The notes: a model not told the origin generated them from the sequence alone. 64,000 nt of DNA from Ochrobactrum teleogrylli (GCF_006376685.1 NZ_VEWL01000010.1:62001-126000); one strand, 5' to 3'; positions 35,287 through 43,745 are shown, numbered from the stretch's first letter. Program-made: numbers and translations.

Positions 35287-36318
35287 TTACCTCTCGGTCA
35301 GTTTCAACTCGATGCGGCGGTTTCGGGCGCGGGCATCAGGTGAATCCGAGGCTTCCAGCGGCTGATACTCACCGAAGCCTGCCGCCACGAGGCGGTTGGC
35401 CGGAACGCCGTTGGCGATCAGGAATTTCACGACCGCCGCCGCGCGGGCCGAAGACAGTTCCCAATTGTCGCGGAAACGTCCCGTACCGGCGAGCGGCACA
35501 TTATCGGTGTGGCCATCCACGCGCAGCACCCAATTGATATCGTCCGGGATTTCCTTGTTCAGCTCGATGACGGCGTCGGCGAGCTTCTTCATCTCCACTT
35601 CGCCAGCCGGGTTGATGTCCGACGATCCCGTCGGGAACAGCACTTCCGACTGGAAGACGAAACGGTCGCCGACAATGCGGATATTGTCCTTGTCGGAGAG
35701 AATTTCACGCAAGCGCCCGAAGAAGTCGGAGCGATAGCGGTTCAGTTCCTGTACGCGCTGGGCAAGCGCCACATTGAGGCGCTTGCCAAGGTCGGCAATC
35801 TTGGCGTTCGATTCGCGGTCGCGGCTTTCCGATGCGTTGAGTGCGTCTTCAAGCGCTGCAATCTGGCGGCGCAAGGCGGAAATCTGCTGGTTCAGCAGTT
35901 CCACCTGACTGAGCGCGCGGGCGCTGACCTGTTTTTCCGCATCGAGACTTTCAGACAGTTCACCGGCGCGTTTTTCGGCGGCGGCACCCGCGCCGTTGCC
36001 CTCGTTCAGCAGTGTTTGCAGGCGCGAACGCTCGCTTTCGGCAGAGGAGAGCGAGGCTTGCAGATTGGCGATAGTGTCCTGCATATCCTGCGAATTGCTC
36101 TTCTCCAGCGACAGAAGCTGGGTCAGTTCCTGAATCTGGCTGTTGAGGCGGGCCAGCACGCTGTCCTTATTATTGACCTCGCGGCTGAGCAGAAACTGCG
36201 CCAGCACGAAGACGGTCAGCAGAAACATAATGGCGAGCAGCAGCGTCGTCAGCGCATCGACGAAGCCCGGCCAGTAATCGACATGCCTTTGCTGGCGGCG
36301 GTTGCGGGCAAGAGCCAT
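35287..36318 (-). CDS. OmpA/MotB-like peptidoglycan-binding protein
   Basis: A 343-residue protein with a single N-terminal membrane helix (FVDALTTLLLAIMFLLTVFVLAQFLL) carrying an Asp just before it, as in MotB plug/ion-channel helices. A long coiled coil (residues ~50-190, with repeated Glu/Leu heptads) follows, then an OmpA C-terminal domain: VLFPTGSSDINPAGEVEMKKLADAVIEL, VDGHTDNVPLAGTGRFRDNWELSSARAAAVVKFL and ARNRRIELKL. It starts 5 bp after the MotA/ExbB-like gene (36324-37379), so the two are one operon and probably form a stator complex. No flagellar genes are near. The long coiled coil separates it from typical MotB. Confidence 0.88.
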   Translation of the reverse strand: MALARNRRQQRHVDYWPGFVDALTTLLLAIMFLLTVFVLAQFLLSREVNNKDSVLARLNSQIQELTQLLSLEKSNSQDMQDTIANLQASLSSAESERSRLQTLLNEGNGAGAAAEKRAGELSESLDAEKQVSARALSQVELLNQQISALRRQIAALEDALNASESRDRESNAKIADLGKRLNVALAQRVQELNRYRSDFFGRLREILSDKDNIRIVGDRFVFQSEVLFPTGSSDINPAGEVEMKKLADAVIELNKEIPDDINWVLRVDGHTDNVPLAGTGRFRDNWELSSARAAAVVKFLIANGVPANRLVAAGFGEYQPLEASDSPDARARNRRIELKLTER

Positions 36319-36323
36319 GAGCC

Positions 36324-37379
36324 TTACTCCGCCTTATCGCTTGGATGTGTATCGTTGCGATCAGACTTGCGTTCGTGCGACGTCGCGCCAATGGCCTTGG
36401 ACAGCCGGTCGAGCGTCTGGCGGATAGCCTTTTGCTCGTCCGCCTGCTTTTCCACCCAGTCACGCATGATCTGCTGTTCGCTGCGCATGCTTTTCACCAG
36501 ACCCTGAATACCCTCGGCCAGATTGGCGAGCGCAGCCGTCGTGCGCTGGGTGGAATCGCCGCCCTGCGTCTTCAGCCGCTCGGCCAATGCATGCAGTTCG
36601 CCTGCCTGACCATTTTCGGCGTTGAGGTCGGAACCAAGATCGGTCACGGAGGAAAGCCAGTTTTCGAGCTCGGTATAGAAACGGTTCTGGGCGCGGCCCG
36701 CCTGCAGATCTAGGAAGCCCAGAATGAGCGAACCCGACAGACCGAACAGCGACGACGAGAAAGCGGTGCCCATGCCGGACAGCGGCGCCTGCAAACCGGC
36801 CTTCAGCGCATCCAGCACATCGCCGGTACTGCCAGAGCTTGGGTCCAGCGTCTGGATGGTGCGCCCGATGGAGCCAACGGTTTCGAGAAGGCCCCAGAAC
36901 GTGCCGAGCAGGCCGAGGAAAACCAGAAGCCCGATGAGATAACGCGAGATGTCGCGGCTTTCATCAAGGCGTGTCGCGATGGAATCGAGGATCGAGCGCA
37001 TTGACGTGGTCGTCAGCGCCATCGATTGCCGACGTCCGATCAGCGCACGCATCGGCGCAAGCAGGACCGGCGGGCGGGTGGTGCCGTCGCGGTCGCCATC
37101 GCGGAAGGAATTGACCCAGCGGATTTCCGGCAAAAGGCGCAGAACCTGCCCGAAAGCCAGCAATATGCCGACCAGCAGGACGCCGAGAATGAGGCCGTTT
37201 AGGCCGGGATTGGTAACGAAGAAAGTATGGATCTGCCGCATCAGCACCGCTGCCAGAAAGGCAACGATGATGAGGAAGATCACCATGGATAATATAACGA
37301 TACGCGGGCTGCTCAGGCGATAGGGGTCATAATCGCGTCCCTCATCCAGACGTGTTCTCGGTTCCCTAAAGTCACTCAT
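36324..37379 (-). CDS. MotA/TolQ/ExbB-like proton channel protein
   Basis: A 351-residue inner-membrane protein. Likely membrane helices are IVILSMVIFLIIVAFLAAVLM, LNGLILGVLLVGILLAFG, YLIGLLVFLGLLGTFWGLLETVG and AFSSSLFGLSGSLILGFLDLQ. The third and fourth contain the MotA/TolQ/ExbB signature: LLGTFWGLLETV and LQAPLSGMGTAFSSSLFGLSGSLI. The C-terminal ~110 residues are hydrophilic and helical. It is cotranscribed with the MotB/OmpA-like gene. The pair is like flagellar or Zorya stators in plan, but there is neither flagellar context nor zorC/zorD. It is widely kept in Rhizobiales; its cellular function is unclear. Confidence 0.88.
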   Translation of the reverse strand: MSDFREPRTRLDEGRDYDPYRLSSPRIVILSMVIFLIIVAFLAAVLMRQIHTFFVTNPGLNGLILGVLLVGILLAFGQVLRLLPEIRWVNSFRDGDRDGTTRPPVLLAPMRALIGRRQSMALTTTSMRSILDSIATRLDESRDISRYLIGLLVFLGLLGTFWGLLETVGSIGRTIQTLDPSSGSTGDVLDALKAGLQAPLSGMGTAFSSSLFGLSGSLILGFLDLQAGRAQNRFYTELENWLSSVTDLGSDLNAENGQAGELHALAERLKTQGGDSTQRTTAALANLAEGIQGLVKSMRSEQQIMRDWVEKQADEQKAIRQTLDRLSKAIGATSHERKSDRNDTHPSDKAE

Positions 37380-37468
37380 GCGTTCCGCTCCATCGTCGGC
37401 TGTTTGACGGGGAGCCTACTTCATAATTTTGTGAAGCGGAATCGCCTGAGCAGGAAAAAATGAGCTGT

Positions 37469-37500
37469 AAAAAACTTCAGCGCGCCGGTGGCGCGCTGAA
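37469..37500 (-). terminator. Intrinsic terminator after suhB
   Basis: Perfect 11-bp arms TTCAGCGCGCC (37476-37486) and GGCGCGCTGAA (37490-37500), followed on the minus strand by GTTTTTT. Confidence 0.88.
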
Positions 37501-37531
37501 TAAGGTTTCATCAGATGGAGTTTGGTCTGGA

Positions 37532-38323
37532 TCAGATCGGCTTCTTGATCGTCTTGAGAAGTGCTGCCTGTACGGCTTCGTTGCCAGCAACAATGTTCTT
37601 CTTTTCGAACATGTTCTGTCCGCCGTCCTTATCGGAGACGAAACCGCCAGCTTCGCGGATCATCAGCATGCCTGCGCCGATATCCCATGGATTGACGCCT
37701 TCTTCCCAGAAACCATCGAGGCGACCGGCGGCGACATAAGCAAGGTCGAGTGCGGCAGCGCCCAGGCGGCGGACACCGGCTGTTTCGGCCATAACATTGC
37801 GCAGTTCGACCAGATAATGGCCATGATGGCCGCGACCAAGATGCGGGATGCCGGTGCCGATCACCGTATCGACCAGCTTGGTGCGGGCTGCAACGCGCAG
37901 ACGACGATCATTGAGGAAAGCGCCACCACCGCGTTCGGCAGTGTAAAGCTCGTCCATGGCCGGATTATAGATCACGCCAGCTACGATCTGTCCCTGACGC
38001 TCAAGAGCGATGGAGACTGCGAAAACCGGGATACCGTGAAGAAAATTCGTTGTGCCGTCGAGCGGATCGATCAGCCAGCGATGCTGTCCGTCCTTGGCTT
38101 CCACCTCGCCGGATTCTTCCATCAGGAAGCCGAAATCCGGGCGGGCGCGGCTCAATTCCGTATAGATGATCTGTTCCGCCTTGCGGTCCGCCTGGCTGAC
38201 ATAGTCGCCGGGGCCCTTGAGGGATACCTGAAGATTCTGGACTTCGCCGAAGTCGCGGGCAAGGTTACGACCAGCTTTCATAGCGGCCTGTACCATAACG
38301 TTAAGAAGGGCTGAGCGGGCCAT
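37532..38323 (-). CDS. suhB: Inositol monophosphatase family protein
   Basis: A 263-residue protein from ATG 38321-38323 (MARSALLNVMVQAAMKAGRNLARDFGEV). Metal/phosphate motifs are FLMEESGEVE, WLIDPLDGTTNFLHGIPVFAVSIAL and, near the C terminus, GFWEEGVNPWDIGAGMLMIREAGG. It hydrolyses myo-inositol-1-phosphate or related sugar phosphates and in Escherichia coli also serves in rRNA antitermination. The open frame upstream to 38515 is not similar. Efp lies upstream on the same strand, separated by 207 bp and a hairpin. Confidence 0.92.
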   Translation of the reverse strand: MARSALLNVMVQAAMKAGRNLARDFGEVQNLQVSLKGPGDYVSQADRKAEQIIYTELSRARPDFGFLMEESGEVEAKDGQHRWLIDPLDGTTNFLHGIPVFAVSIALERQGQIVAGVIYNPAMDELYTAERGGGAFLNDRRLRVAARTKLVDTVIGTGIPHLGRGHHGHYLVELRNVMAETAGVRRLGAAALDLAYVAAGRLDGFWEEGVNPWDIGAGMLMIREAGGFVSDKDGGQNMFEKKNIVAGNEAVQAALLKTIKKPI

Positions 38324-38491
38324 TTCTTTATCCTTTTTGGCAAGATCCCACGGCCATCGAAAAGGCGTGGATATGGGCGTGGATCGTGCAGTTAAACAGA
38401 TCCTTGAAAATCCGGGCGCATACACGCACACAGGCTTTCGAGGAATTGAGCAATCTGAGAAAGAACAGTCGCGGTTCAATCGCGACAAGCT

Positions 38492-38515
38492 GCGATGCCC
38501 GTTGGGGCATCGCAA
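38492..38515 (-). terminator. Hairpin after efp
   Basis: Perfect 10-bp arms TGCGATGCCC (38492-38501) and GGGCATCGCA (38506-38515), 15 bp from the efp stop; a second hairpin GTCGCG/CGCGAC follows at about 38469-38487. The U-tract is poor. Confidence 0.6.
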
Positions 38516-38530
38516 AAGACGGGCGCTGGA

Positions 38531-39091
38531 TTAAGCGCGGCTGACGTAGGTCAATTCATTGGTGTCGACGATCACGCGCTCACCGGAAGCGATGAAGGGC
38601 GGAACGAGGATACGGATGCCGTTTTCAAGCACGGCAGGCTTGTAGGACGAGGCTGCGGTCTGGCCCTTGACGACCGGATCGGCTTCGGTGATTGCCAGCG
38701 TGACCTGATCCGGCAGACGAATGCCGATCGGCTTTTCTTCGTAGAGTTCGACGGTGACCATCATGCCGTCCTGAAGGAAGGCAGCGCGGTCGCCCACGAA
38801 ATCCTTCTGGAGTTCGAGCTGTTCGTAGGATTCCGTATCCATGAAAATCAGCGCTTCGCCCTGTTCATAGAGGAACGAAAAGTCCTTCTGCTCGAGGCGC
38901 ACGCGCTCGACGGTTTCAGCGGCACGGAAACGCTCGTTGAGCTTGGTGCCGGTGATGAGGTTCTTCAGTTCGACCTGATTGTAGGCGCCGCCCTTGCCGG
39001 GCTTGACGGCGTTGGTCTTGACGGCAACCCAGAGCCCGCCGTCATGTTCGATGACGTTGCCGGGACGGATTTCGTTACCATTGATCTTCAT
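38531..39091 (-). CDS. efp: Elongation factor P
   Basis: A 186-residue protein from ATG 39089-39091, [45 protein letters not shown]. The modified lysine is the one in the PGKGG loop (about residue 34), suited for beta-lysylation by EpmA. The three domains and the C-terminal signature [63 protein letters not shown] are complete. It relieves ribosome stalling at polyproline stretches. The gene is monocistronic. Upstream ATG at 39134-39136 would add 15 unconserved residues. Confidence 0.96.
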   Translation of the reverse strand: MKINGNEIRPGNVIEHDGGLWVAVKTNAVKPGKGGAYNQVELKNLITGTKLNERFRAAETVERVRLEQKDFSFLYEQGEALIFMDTESYEQLELQKDFVGDRAAFLQDGMMVTVELYEEKPIGIRLPDQVTLAITEADPVVKGQTAASSYKPAVLENGIRILVPPFIASGERVIVDTNELTYVSRA

Positions 39092-39296
39092 GAGCTTGAT
39101 CCGGAATGAATTGAAACCAATTGCGGTCCGGCGCACGACGACAGAAAAGGCAACCGCCCGGCTTTTTTACGGGGATTGCGTAAGCGTCTTATACTCGAAC
39201 CACGATAATCGGCGTCTCCAAGACCACAAAATGGCGCTTTGTGCAAGCCTGAGCGCGAAAAGAGAATCTTTTGGAGACGTAGAATCGTCAGAATTG

Positions 39297-40352
39297 CTAG
39301 CGAACTCTGAGATCGTTAGCCGTCTCGATGGCCTGTTTGATCTGATCATCGGCCAATCCGTCCATCAGATCGTTGAGGTCGGGCGAGCGAAAACCGGCGC
39401 GCTGCGCAATGATATACCATGCCGCTGCCTTCACGGAATCGCCATCGGTGCCGATCCCGTCGCGATAAAGCCGGGCAAGCCAGACTTGCGCCATCACCAT
39501 GCCGCGCCCGGCGGCAATCTGAATCCAGCGGAAGCCCTGTTCATAGTCCTTGTCGCCGCCACGGCCCTCCACCAGCCAGCGCCCAAGATCGAACTGGGCC
39601 GTGTCATAACCTTTGCGTGCCGCGCGGATCAGATATGTGCGGGCCTTGTTGTCGTCACGGGCGATCTTTTCGGTGCCATTGGCATAGATCTGGCTCATCG
39701 CATATTCGCCGTCGGCAAGCTTTGCCTCCGCCGCTTTCTCGAACCATGGGAAAGCAAGATCAAGGCCGGGTTTGCCGGGATGTTTCACCATCAGCATCTG
39801 GCCCCAGTTGAACTGGGCCATGGCGTTGCCGCCTTCGGCTGCCTTCTGCATCAGGGCTTCGGCCTTGGCCTGATCCTTCTTGACGTAAGTGCCCTGTAGC
39901 AGCAGCGCCGCATAGCGGAACTGCGCCTCGGTGATGCCCTTTTCGGCGGCTTTGCCATACCATTCGGCTGCGAGCTTCTGGTCGGCAGGGATGCCCATGC
40001 CGCGCGCATACATTTCGGCAATCAGCGTCTGCGAAGCCGGATCGCCTTTTTCGGCCTGCGGTTTCGCCAGATTGAAGGCGGTCAGATAAAGCCCGCGCTG
40101 GAAAGCGCCGAAGGCCTCGTCGGCAGGCTTGTCGCCGAAGCGGCTCAGATCGATGGCGGGCATCGGGTCCGTCGTCGCGGGCTGTGGCAGCATCACCGGC
40201 TGCTTCGCGGGCTTGTCGCTTTTCTTGTCCTTGTGAGTACCCTTGGCACTATCGCTCTGGCTTTTCGCAGGCTCGCCTGCAGCGGCAGCCGGCAGGGTGG
40301 GCAGCGCGAATGTCAAAGCGGCAGCGAGAAGAAGTTTGCTCTTCATGGGCAT
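39297..40352 (-). CDS. Exported Sel1-repeat (SLR) protein
   Basis: From ATG 40350-40352 the product is 351 residues (a second ATG two codons later is possible). A signal peptide, MPMKSKLLLAAALTFALPTLPAAAA, is followed by a Lys/Ser-rich linker and then Sel1-like repeats of ~36 residues: YLTAFNLAKPQAEKGDPASQTLIAEMYARGMGIPADQKLAAEWYGKAAEKG, AQFRYAALLLQGTYVKKDQAKAEALMQKAAEGG, AMSQIYANGTEKIARDDNKARTYLIRAARKG and AQVWLARLYRDGIGTDGDSVKAAAWYIIAQRAG. Such proteins are scaffolds for periplasmic complexes. No adjacent partner is evident; it lies between efp and the ThiE-like gene on the same strand. Confidence 0.85.
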   Translation of the reverse strand: MPMKSKLLLAAALTFALPTLPAAAAGEPAKSQSDSAKGTHKDKKSDKPAKQPVMLPQPATTDPMPAIDLSRFGDKPADEAFGAFQRGLYLTAFNLAKPQAEKGDPASQTLIAEMYARGMGIPADQKLAAEWYGKAAEKGITEAQFRYAALLLQGTYVKKDQAKAEALMQKAAEGGNAMAQFNWGQMLMVKHPGKPGLDLAFPWFEKAAEAKLADGEYAMSQIYANGTEKIARDDNKARTYLIRAARKGYDTAQFDLGRWLVEGRGGDKDYEQGFRWIQIAAGRGMVMAQVWLARLYRDGIGTDGDSVKAAAWYIIAQRAGFRSPDLNDLMDGLADDQIKQAIETANDLRVR

Positions 40353-40383
40353 CAACAAGACCTTGGGAATGGAATGCGTTGGC

Positions 40384-41049
40384 TTAGTTTTCAAAACGCG
40401 GCGCGTGTTCATCGAGAAGGCGGTTTGCTTCCGCAACCGCTTTCGCCGGATCTTCCGCCTCGAACACGGCGCGACCGAGCGCCACGAAATCCGCGCCAGT
40501 CTCGGCTGCCGGGATGATGCTTTCAAGCGTGTTGCCAGCCTGCGCAATGGAGGGGATTTCGACCATTTGCGCCCACCATTCGGCTAGCGCAAGATTACGC
40601 GGATGTGCGTCCGGCTTGTTGTCCGCGCCGATCTTGCCGAAGAAAATATAGTCCGGCTGCAATTCGCCGATTTCCATCGCGCCATGACGGTCGCGCAGAT
40701 TGCCGGTGCCCACGATCATTTTCGGCGTGTGCTTTTCGATGGCGTCTGCAAGCTCAGCCGCTTTGCCTTCAATATGCACGCCATCGGCGCCGACACGGCC
40801 AGCAATGCGCGTATCGTTCAAGATGAGGGCTGCGGCACCCTTTTCCTGGATGATCGGCACTGCCTTTGCGGCGACGGCCTGAAAGGTTGCTTCATCCAGA
40901 TCGCCGGTGTCGAGAATCACACTTGCGACATCGCCGCCGGAAAGCGCTTCCGTCAAAAGTCTGGCCAAAACCGCGCTATCGGCAGTCGGCGGGGCGACCA
41001 GCACGATGCGGCAGCGTTCGGGTTCGGTCTTGGGAGCGGACTTGTTCAT
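40384..41049 (-). CDS. Diverged thiamine-phosphate synthase-like protein
   Basis: A 221-residue TIM-barrel protein from ATG 41047-41049. The ThiE plan is visible: ALILNDTRIAGRVGADGVHI, DYIFFGKIGAD and a late AETGADFVALGRAVFEAEDP. However, the segment after GADGVHI reads EGKAAELADA instead of the GQxD motif, the G-x-S-x-H motif is replaced by VGTGNLRDRHGAM, and the glycine-rich A-x-G-G is AQAGNTLES. It is therefore a ThiE paralogue that may have lost or changed activity. Rhizobiales often have this second ThiE-like gene apart from the thi operon. No TPP riboswitch is seen upstream. Confidence 0.8.
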   Translation of the reverse strand: MNKSAPKTEPERCRIVLVAPPTADSAVLARLLTEALSGGDVASVILDTGDLDEATFQAVAAKAVPIIQEKGAAALILNDTRIAGRVGADGVHIEGKAAELADAIEKHTPKMIVGTGNLRDRHGAMEIGELQPDYIFFGKIGADNKPDAHPRNLALAEWWAQMVEIPSIAQAGNTLESIIPAAETGADFVALGRAVFEAEDPAKAVAEANRLLDEHAPRFEN

Positions 41050-41474
41050 GGGGCGAAGCCTAACGAGAAAAACATGATGGAATTCGGGCAAGAGTGAAGT
41101 TCTGTTTATCCGAAACGGAAGCAGCGCTCTATCTATTTGTTTTGGCGCAAATATGCGCCTGGCTAATTGTCCTGATGCGTGTATGCGATCCAACCGGCCA
41201 AGAGCAAGCCTGCGCGCGTCGAGGCAACCCTGCCGGAGAAATCCGATAGCCGCTTAGCATTATGTTATCCACTGGAACGAAAGTTGATCGGAACCAACCC
41301 CGTTCTGCCGGGATTAATGGGTATATAAGCCCATCAAACGTCGGGCAATAAACGCTCCGATGAAGCATGTGGCTTTCATCCGATCTCCCATTCGGAGAGC
41401 TGCAACTTGAGAGATTGGAGAGCGTCGCGGTCCCAAGCGCCGGTGCTTTCCAGCAGAGACAGACAGGCTGGTAA
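41050..41474. other. 425-bp intergenic region upstream of opgC
   Basis: No supported gene on either strand. The region should contain the divergent promoters of the ThiE-like gene and opgC. I see no repeat or strong hairpin in it. Confidence 0.55.
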
Positions 41475-42701
41475 ATGACGATTGCGACCGCTAGAGAAGC
41501 GATGCCCGCGCCGACCGCGAAAGTGCGCGACACGCGCATTGACGTGTTTCGTGCACTTGCCCTGCTGACCATTTTCATCAACCACGTGCCGGGCACCATC
41601 TACGAGCATTTCACGCACAAGAATCTCGGCTTCTCCGATTCTGCGGAAGCCTTTGTGCTGATTTCCGGTATGGCCGTGGCGCTGGCCTATGGCGGCAAGT
41701 TCGGCCCCGGTAGCCGCCTTCTGCTGACATTGAAGATGTGGCGTCGTGCGGGTGTGCTTTATACGACCCACATCATGACGACCATGGCGACGATCGCCAT
41801 CTTTGCTTCCGCTGCGATTTTTCTGAAGCGCGCCGAGCTGCTCAAGGAAATCAATATCGAGCCGCTGCTCAAGCACCCGGTGGAATCGCTGTTCGGTCTC
41901 GTCACGCTGGGCCATCAGCTGGGCTATAACAACATCTTGTCGATGTATGCCGTCATGCTGGTCCTGACGCCGATGCTGCTACTGCTGGCGCGCATCAGCC
42001 TGCCCCTGATGCTGGGTGTCTCGGGCGTGGTGTGGTTCCTGTCGGGACTTTATAACGTCGCGCCGATCAATTATCCGACGGAAGGCGTCTGGTTCCTGAA
42101 CCCGCTTTCCTGGCAGTTCCTGTTTGCCATCGGCATTGCAGGCGTGATGCATGTGCGCCGCGGCGGCCAGTTGCCCAACCATCCGGCGCTGATCGCCCTT
42201 GCCGTTGGCTATCTGGTGCTGGCGCTGGCCTGGGTCCGCATTCCGCTTTGGGGGATCGATGCCTCGATGGGCCTGCCGATGGTCATCACCGGTTTCGACA
42301 AGACTTTCCTGTCGGGCCCCCGTCTGCTGCACATTCTGGCGATGGCTTATCTCATTGCCGTTGTGCCGACGCTGAACAATATCGCCCGCACCGCGCCGGA
42401 TAATCCGCTCGCCATCCTCGGCAAGCATTCGCTGCCGGTGTTTATCGCAGGCACGCTGCTTGCCATGGTGGCGCAGGTGATGAAGCTCGTGAACCCGGGT
42501 GGTCTGCCTTACGACACGCTGCTGATCGCAACCGGTATCGTGATGCAGTTCGCGCTGGCCTATTATCTGGAGTGGCTGCCGACGATTGGCTGGGGCAAGA
42601 ACGGTGCGGCTGCGAAATCTGCCAAGCCTGTTGTGCCTGCCGCCGAGCCGGTGAAGATGCAGTCAGGACCGAAGCCGCAGCCAGCGCTGCAGCGCTATTG
42701 A
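41475..42701 (+). CDS. opgC: OpgC-type membrane acyltransferase (glucan succinylation)
   Basis: A 408-residue polytopic membrane protein with about ten helices. The OpgC signature DTRIDVFRALALLTIFINHVPGTIYEHFTHKNLGFSDSAEAFVLISGMAVALAYG is near the N terminus. Later segments include MYAVMLVLTPMLLLLARI, LSWQFLFAIGIAGVMHVRRGG and GKHSLPVFIAGTLLAMVAQVM. The C terminus is Pro/Ala/Lys-rich and cytoplasmic. In Rhodobacter OpgC succinylates periplasmic glucans; in Brucella a homologue (Cgm) modifies cyclic beta-1,2-glucan. That is the likely role here. Followed directly by a terminator. Confidence 0.88.
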   Translation: MTIATAREAMPAPTAKVRDTRIDVFRALALLTIFINHVPGTIYEHFTHKNLGFSDSAEAFVLISGMAVALAYGGKFGPGSRLLLTLKMWRRAGVLYTTHIMTTMATIAIFASAAIFLKRAELLKEINIEPLLKHPVESLFGLVTLGHQLGYNNILSMYAVMLVLTPMLLLLARISLPLMLGVSGVVWFLSGLYNVAPINYPTEGVWFLNPLSWQFLFAIGIAGVMHVRRGGQLPNHPALIALAVGYLVLALAWVRIPLWGIDASMGLPMVITGFDKTFLSGPRLLHILAMAYLIAVVPTLNNIARTAPDNPLAILGKHSLPVFIAGTLLAMVAQVMKLVNPGGLPYDTLLIATGIVMQFALAYYLEWLPTIGWGKNGAAAKSAKPVVPAAEPVKMQSGPKPQPALQRY

Positions 42702-42704
42702 TAA

Positions 42705-42729
42705 AAAGCCGCCTTCGGGCGGCTTTGTC
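42705..42729 (+). terminator. Intrinsic terminator after opgC
   Basis: Arms AAAGCCGCC (42705-42713) and GGCGGCTTT (42718-42726), TTCG loop, tail TTTGTCTTT. Confidence 0.85.
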
Positions 42730-42777
42730 TTTCTGCGCGGCCGTCCCGCTGGCATTTTCCACAGGTCCAACTCAAAA

Positions 42778-42792
42778 TTAACCATTCATTAA
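42778..42792. promoter_or_regulatory. CtrA-type box upstream of sRNA
   Basis: TTAA (42778-42781), seven bases, TTAA (42789-42792). A third and a fourth TTAA follow within 25 bp. This fits the alphaproteobacterial CtrA consensus TTAA-N7-TTAA and lies about 40-50 bp before the estimated 5' end of the sRNA. Confidence 0.6.
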
Positions 42793-42829
42793 TCTTAAGA
42801 GGGTTTAATCATTTACATCCAGTTCGGCT

Positions 42830-42911
42830 GGATTCTTACCGAGTGGTTTTGCCACTCTGTTTGACGCCTCCCTGTTAAACTCCTGAGAGCCGCCATTGCG
42901 GCTCTTTTTTT
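42830..42911 (+). ncRNA. Small RNA resembling mmgR/suhB-RNA (alpha-r8)
   Basis: The segment has the plan of the alphaproteobacterial mmgR/'suhB' RNA: a 5' hairpin GAGTGG/CCACTC (42841-42857), a single-stranded pyrimidine stretch GACGCCTCCCTGTTAAACTCC with an anti-SD-like CCTCCC, and a Rho-independent terminator GAGCCGC/GCGGCTC (42887-42904) with seven T residues. The published S. meliloti RNA carries UUUCCUCCCU at the corresponding place; here it reads CGCCUCCCU. The family regulates storage granule and other mRNAs by base pairing near start codons. The 5' end is an estimate. The assignment is from remembered motif structure, not from an alignment. Confidence 0.7.
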
Positions 42912-43015
42912 GTGCCTGCAAGGCTCTAACCGCCAGCGTTTAAACGCATGAGGGGAACCGGAAACCGGTTCGACCCGTTCTGCTTGCAGGGATAGTTAAC
43001 TACCCCTTGAAAATG

Positions 43016-43030
43016 TTAACCGAACGTTAA
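43016..43030. promoter_or_regulatory. CtrA-type box upstream of rcdA
   Basis: TTAA (43016-43019), CCGAACG, TTAA (43027-43030). It lies 187 bp before the rcdA start; another half site (GTTAAC) is at about 42995-43000. Confidence 0.6.
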
Positions 43031-43217
43031 ACATAATCTTGCGCGACCGTGCATGAAGGTGCAGTTTATCGTGGACTTGTTTGTCATGACAGTTCCGTCC
43101 GAACGTCCTGCGTGATCGAAAGACGGTTCAGCAATTTTCAGTCGCGTCCATTTTTCGGATGGATGCGGGCAACGGAATGGGCCGCCGATGCAGGCGGTCA
43201 CGCAAGGTGGCAGAGCA

Positions 43218-43745
43218 GTGATTAGCGAACAGAGACAGATGCCGAGCAATATGATCAGCCTCGCGGAGCGCATGGTCTTCTCGGATTCGTTCAAGCCGAT
43301 CTACAGCCAGGGCATGGATATGGTCGAGGAAGCGGCAAGCTATCTCGACGGTGAAGGCCGTGAAGAAGCGCGCAACCTGTCAAGGATTGCCGCAACCCTT
43401 TATGCCGCCGAATCAATGCGCCTCACCACCCGTCTCATGCAGATCGCTTCCTGGCTGCTGCTCCAGCGCGCCGCCCGCAACGGTGAAATGAACCGCCAGC
43501 AGGTGTCTGCCGAAAAGGCCAAGGTGCGTCTCGACACGCCATCGGCTGGAGAAGGCGCGCCGGGCTGGAACGAGTTGCCTGCTGCCTTTGCCGAACTCGT
43601 TGAACGCTCGATGCGTTTGCAGGCGCGCGTGCGCCGCATGGACCGCGAAGTCTATGGAGATGTGGTTTCCTTGCAGACCAATCCGCACGACAACCCGGTT
43701 TCCGAACAGATTGTGTTGCTGAAGACGGCTTTCGGCGCCTCTTGA
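43218..43745 (+). CDS. rcdA: RcdA-like protease adaptor (DUF1465)
   Basis: From GTG 43218 (SD AAGGTGG, 43204-43210) the product is 175 residues; ATG 43188 would add ten residues but has a weaker SD. The conserved part runs ISLAERMVFSDSFKPIYSQGMDMVEEAASYLDGEGREEARNLSRIAATLYAAESMRLTTRLMQIASWLLLQRA, a three-helix bundle. RcdA joins CpdR and ClpXP to hand CtrA and other substrates to the protease, removing CtrA before replication. A perfect CtrA box (43016-43030) upstream suggests feedback. It is followed by palindromic repeat copy C. Confidence 0.88.
   Translation: MISEQRQMPSNMISLAERMVFSDSFKPIYSQGMDMVEEAASYLDGEGREEARNLSRIAATLYAAESMRLTTRLMQIASWLLLQRAARNGEMNRQQVSAEKAKVRLDTPSAGEGAPGWNELPAAFAELVERSMRLQARVRRMDREVYGDVVSLQTNPHDNPVSEQIVLLKTAFGAS

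Noticed and set aside
35287-37379. Zorya-type defence locus (ZorA/ZorB)
   Set aside because: The MotA/MotB-like pair matches the stator part, but no zorC/zorD or zorE homologue is adjacent, the neighbours are housekeeping genes, and the MotA-like protein lacks the very long ZorA tail.
41050-41200. TPP riboswitch upstream of the ThiE-like gene
   Set aside because: I could not find the CTGAGA and ACCTGA elements of the thi box on the proper strand.
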